The notes under the pieces are model-generated. The model was not told where the DNA came from and did no database searches. It worked only from the letters and a program-made list of their open reading frames with translations. Below are positions 23,731 through 24,564 of a stretch of DNA of 24,564 nucleotides, piece after piece. The translations under genes and the position numbers were made by a program. Positions within the stretch are counted from its first letter, which is position 1. Every line of letters begins with the position of its first letter. The DNA comes from an uncultured Clostridia bacterium (GTDB lineage: Bacteria; Bacillota; Clostridia; Christensenellales; CAG-314): NCBI GenBank assembly GCA_934281515.1, contig CAKQXG010000015.1, positions 1 through 24,564 on the forward strand, in the 5' to 3' direction.

Positions 23731-23773
23731 TTGATGCGTCAAGTCATCGGGGATATTCGGCGATTTAATACGT

Positions 23774-23859
23774 GCTGGTGTGGTGGAATGGCAGACGCGT
23801 CGGACTCAAAATCCGATGTTGGAGACAACATGTGGGTTCAAGTCCCACCACCAGCACCA
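23774..23859 (+). tRNA. tRNA-Leu(CAA)
   Basis: Class II tRNA: acceptor GCTGGTG/CACCAGC, a D-arm with AATGGCAGA, anticodon stem TCGGA/TCCGA with loop CTCAAAA giving anticodon CAA (reads UUG), a long variable arm (TGTTG-GAGA-CAACA), T-arm GTGGG-TTCAAGT-CCCAC, discriminator A and an encoded CCA. All arms are intact, unlike the flanking copies. Confidence 0.95.
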
Positions 23860-23863
23860 ATGG

Positions 23864-23897
23864 ATTACTCCGTATTTTATGCGGAGTAATTTTTTTT
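23864..23897 (+). terminator. Terminator after tRNA-Leu
   Basis: ATTACTCCG/CGGAGTAAT (23864-23872 with 23882-23890) followed by eight Ts. Confidence 0.9.
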
Positions 23898-23915
23898 GTA
23901 GCGGTGTGGTTCGGG

Positions 23916-24053
23916 TACGGTGTGGTGTAATACTCCGCAAGGACGGCTCCGTGGCGTTCGCCGCAAGTGCGGCGGCTCGGCTGAGGGCAGACGGTCGGAC
24001 TCAAAATCCTATGTTGGATTAACTCGTGGGTTCAACGTCCACCACCAGCACCA
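23916..24053 (+). pseudogene. tRNA-Leu relic 2 with a 54-nt D-loop insert
   Basis: The whole tRNA-Leu can be followed from 5' end to the CCA at 24051-24053, but a 54-nt insert (23932-23985) splits the D-loop after AAT. The 5' acceptor strand no longer matches CACCAGC, the variable arm has changed and lost pairing (GGATTAA against GGAGACAA), and the T-stem reads TTCAACGTCCACC. Anticodon loop CTCAAAA survives. It is followed by a near-identical copy of the terminator, 194 bp after the first. Confidence 0.82.
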
Positions 24054-24057
24054 ATGG

Positions 24058-24093
24058 ATTACTCCGTATTTTATGCGGAGTAATTTTTTTTTT
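24058..24093 (+). terminator. Terminator after tRNA-Leu relic 2
   Basis: Same ATTACTCCG/CGGAGTAAT hairpin as at 23864, with a run of ten Ts. The sequence after it (TGGTGTAGTTCGGGTA) also repeats the segment that follows the first terminator. Confidence 0.85.
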
Positions 24094-24120
24094 GTGCAGT
24101 GGTGTAGTTCGGGTATAACG

Positions 24121-24160
24121 GGTGGAATATTCGGCTTGCGCCGAATGGCGTTCGCCGCTC
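24121..24160 (+). repeat. Third trace of the insert-type element
   Basis: GGTGGAATA is followed by a perfect hairpin ATTCGGC-TTGC-GCCGAAT (24128-24145) and then GGCGTTCGCCGC, which is shared with the two 54-nt inserts. No tRNA 3' half follows. Confidence 0.55.
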
Positions 24161-24294
24161 GTAGGTTTTCAAGTTTCGGCACGCAAAGACAAAAATTTGA
24201 TTCTTCGTTTGTTTGTGGATTCCCAAAATAAATTCCACTGTGGAAGTCACTTTGGCGGTTTACTTTTGTTTTTATCATACAAATAAGATTTAGA

Positions 24295-24323
24295 TTGACA
24301 TCTCCCATAGATTGTATTATAAT
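24295..24323 (+). promoter_or_regulatory. Perfect-consensus sigma-A promoter
   Basis: TTGACA (24295-24300), exactly 17 nt, TATAAT (24318-24323). Every position of both hexamers is consensus. The start is expected near 24330, ~40 nt before the partial gene. Confidence 0.85.
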
Positions 24324-24369
24324 ACTTTTATAATTTGATACTTATGGTTTGATATGGGGGAAAATTGTT

Positions 24370-24564
24370 ATGACCAAGCTTGAGTTTTTGCAAAAAATAA
24401 AATTTTATATCAAGGAAATTGACAGGTTTAACAGTGAACTTAAATCCAGATTTCCCAATTGTGAAAACAATTTAGAATTACGCAACTTCATTGACTTTTA
24501 TCAAAATACGAAGGCTGATTTTTTACGAAAAATCGAGCAATATTCAAACATGAGTGATGAATCG
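24370..24564 (+). CDS. AT-rich hypothetical protein, 3' end outside the window
   Basis: 65 codons are visible without a stop, reaching the window edge in frame. The protein begins MTKLEFLQKIKFYIKEIDRF and continues as a charged, helical Lys/Glu/Asn-rich sequence (LRNFIDFYQNTKADFLRKIEQ). I do not recognise a family. GGGGGA (24355-24360) is a good ribosome site and a perfect-consensus promoter lies upstream. Codon use is AT-rich (AAA, TTT, ATT, GAA) and unlike the rest of the window, which suggests acquisition by transfer next to the tRNA genes. Confidence 0.72.
   Translation, partial: MTKLEFLQKIKFYIKEIDRFNSELKSRFPNCENNLELRNFIDFYQNTKADFLRKIEQYSNMSDES

Noticed and set aside
23040..24160. CRISPR array or integron cassette array
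   Set aside because: The repeats are 184-194 bp units containing tRNA pieces and terminators, with no short regular repeats, no spacers and no cas or intI gene.
24009..24308. A 99-codon minus-strand frame over tRNA-Leu relic 2 and the third insert trace
   Set aside because: It is translation of a terminator and tRNA repeat; similar phantom proteins arise wherever such repeats occur.

Overview
The window looks like chromosomal DNA of an anaerobic Gram-positive-type bacterium, most likely an uncultured gut Clostridia/Bacillota lineage. This is inferred from a single-chain pyruvate:ferredoxin oxidoreductase, a ComEA/ComEC-HolA-LspA-RluD gene string, an EetA/EetB-like pair with an ApbE domain, a Firmicutes-type PLP and nucleoside salvage set, and the absence of any outer-membrane gene. 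Most of the window has moderate GC; the last ~200 bases are sharply AT-rich. Many promoters match TTGNNA-17-(TGN)TATAAT, so they can be read with some confidence.

Layout. 1-4450: a polysaccharide deacetylase (minus) is divergent from an ApbE flavin-transferase fused to a NusG-domain-II (EetA-like) tail, followed by an EetB/Gx-type membrane protein and a pyridoxamine kinase. 4530-5230: an orphan Phd-type antitoxin, a non-coding stretch and two terminators. 5230-11183 (minus): nifJ with a ~210-nt structured leader, a MalY/PatB-type PLP enzyme and a DUF3737 beta-helix protein. 11350-11560: a 6S RNA gene that I recognise from its conserved core. 11799-18852 (plus): a tightly packed run of ComEA-like lipoprotein, ComEC, HolA, a small membrane protein, an M28 peptidase, LspA and an RluD-type pseudouridine synthase. 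19026-21625: a DUF1538 double-repeat membrane protein followed by two different small P-II-like proteins. 21709-22866 (minus): cytidine deaminase and a conserved protein of unknown function.

23040-24564 is the unusual part. tRNA-Arg(CCG) sits beside a 184-bp tandem duplication that carries the tRNA 3' end plus a large terminator hairpin. Next to it tRNA-Leu(CAA) is surrounded by broken tRNA-Leu copies that carry a 54-nt GC-rich insert in the D-loop. Immediately beyond, base composition drops and a perfect-consensus promoter drives an AT-rich gene that runs off the window. This looks like the edge of a tRNA-associated genomic island.

Best candidates for something undescribed: the ApbE-NusG_II fusion with EetB, the DUF1538 protein with paired P-II-like partners, the ComEA/ComEC pair in which the DNA-binding and catalytic signatures have eroded, and the tRNA relic arrays. 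All functional statements come from motif reading and family knowledge; no database search was run.
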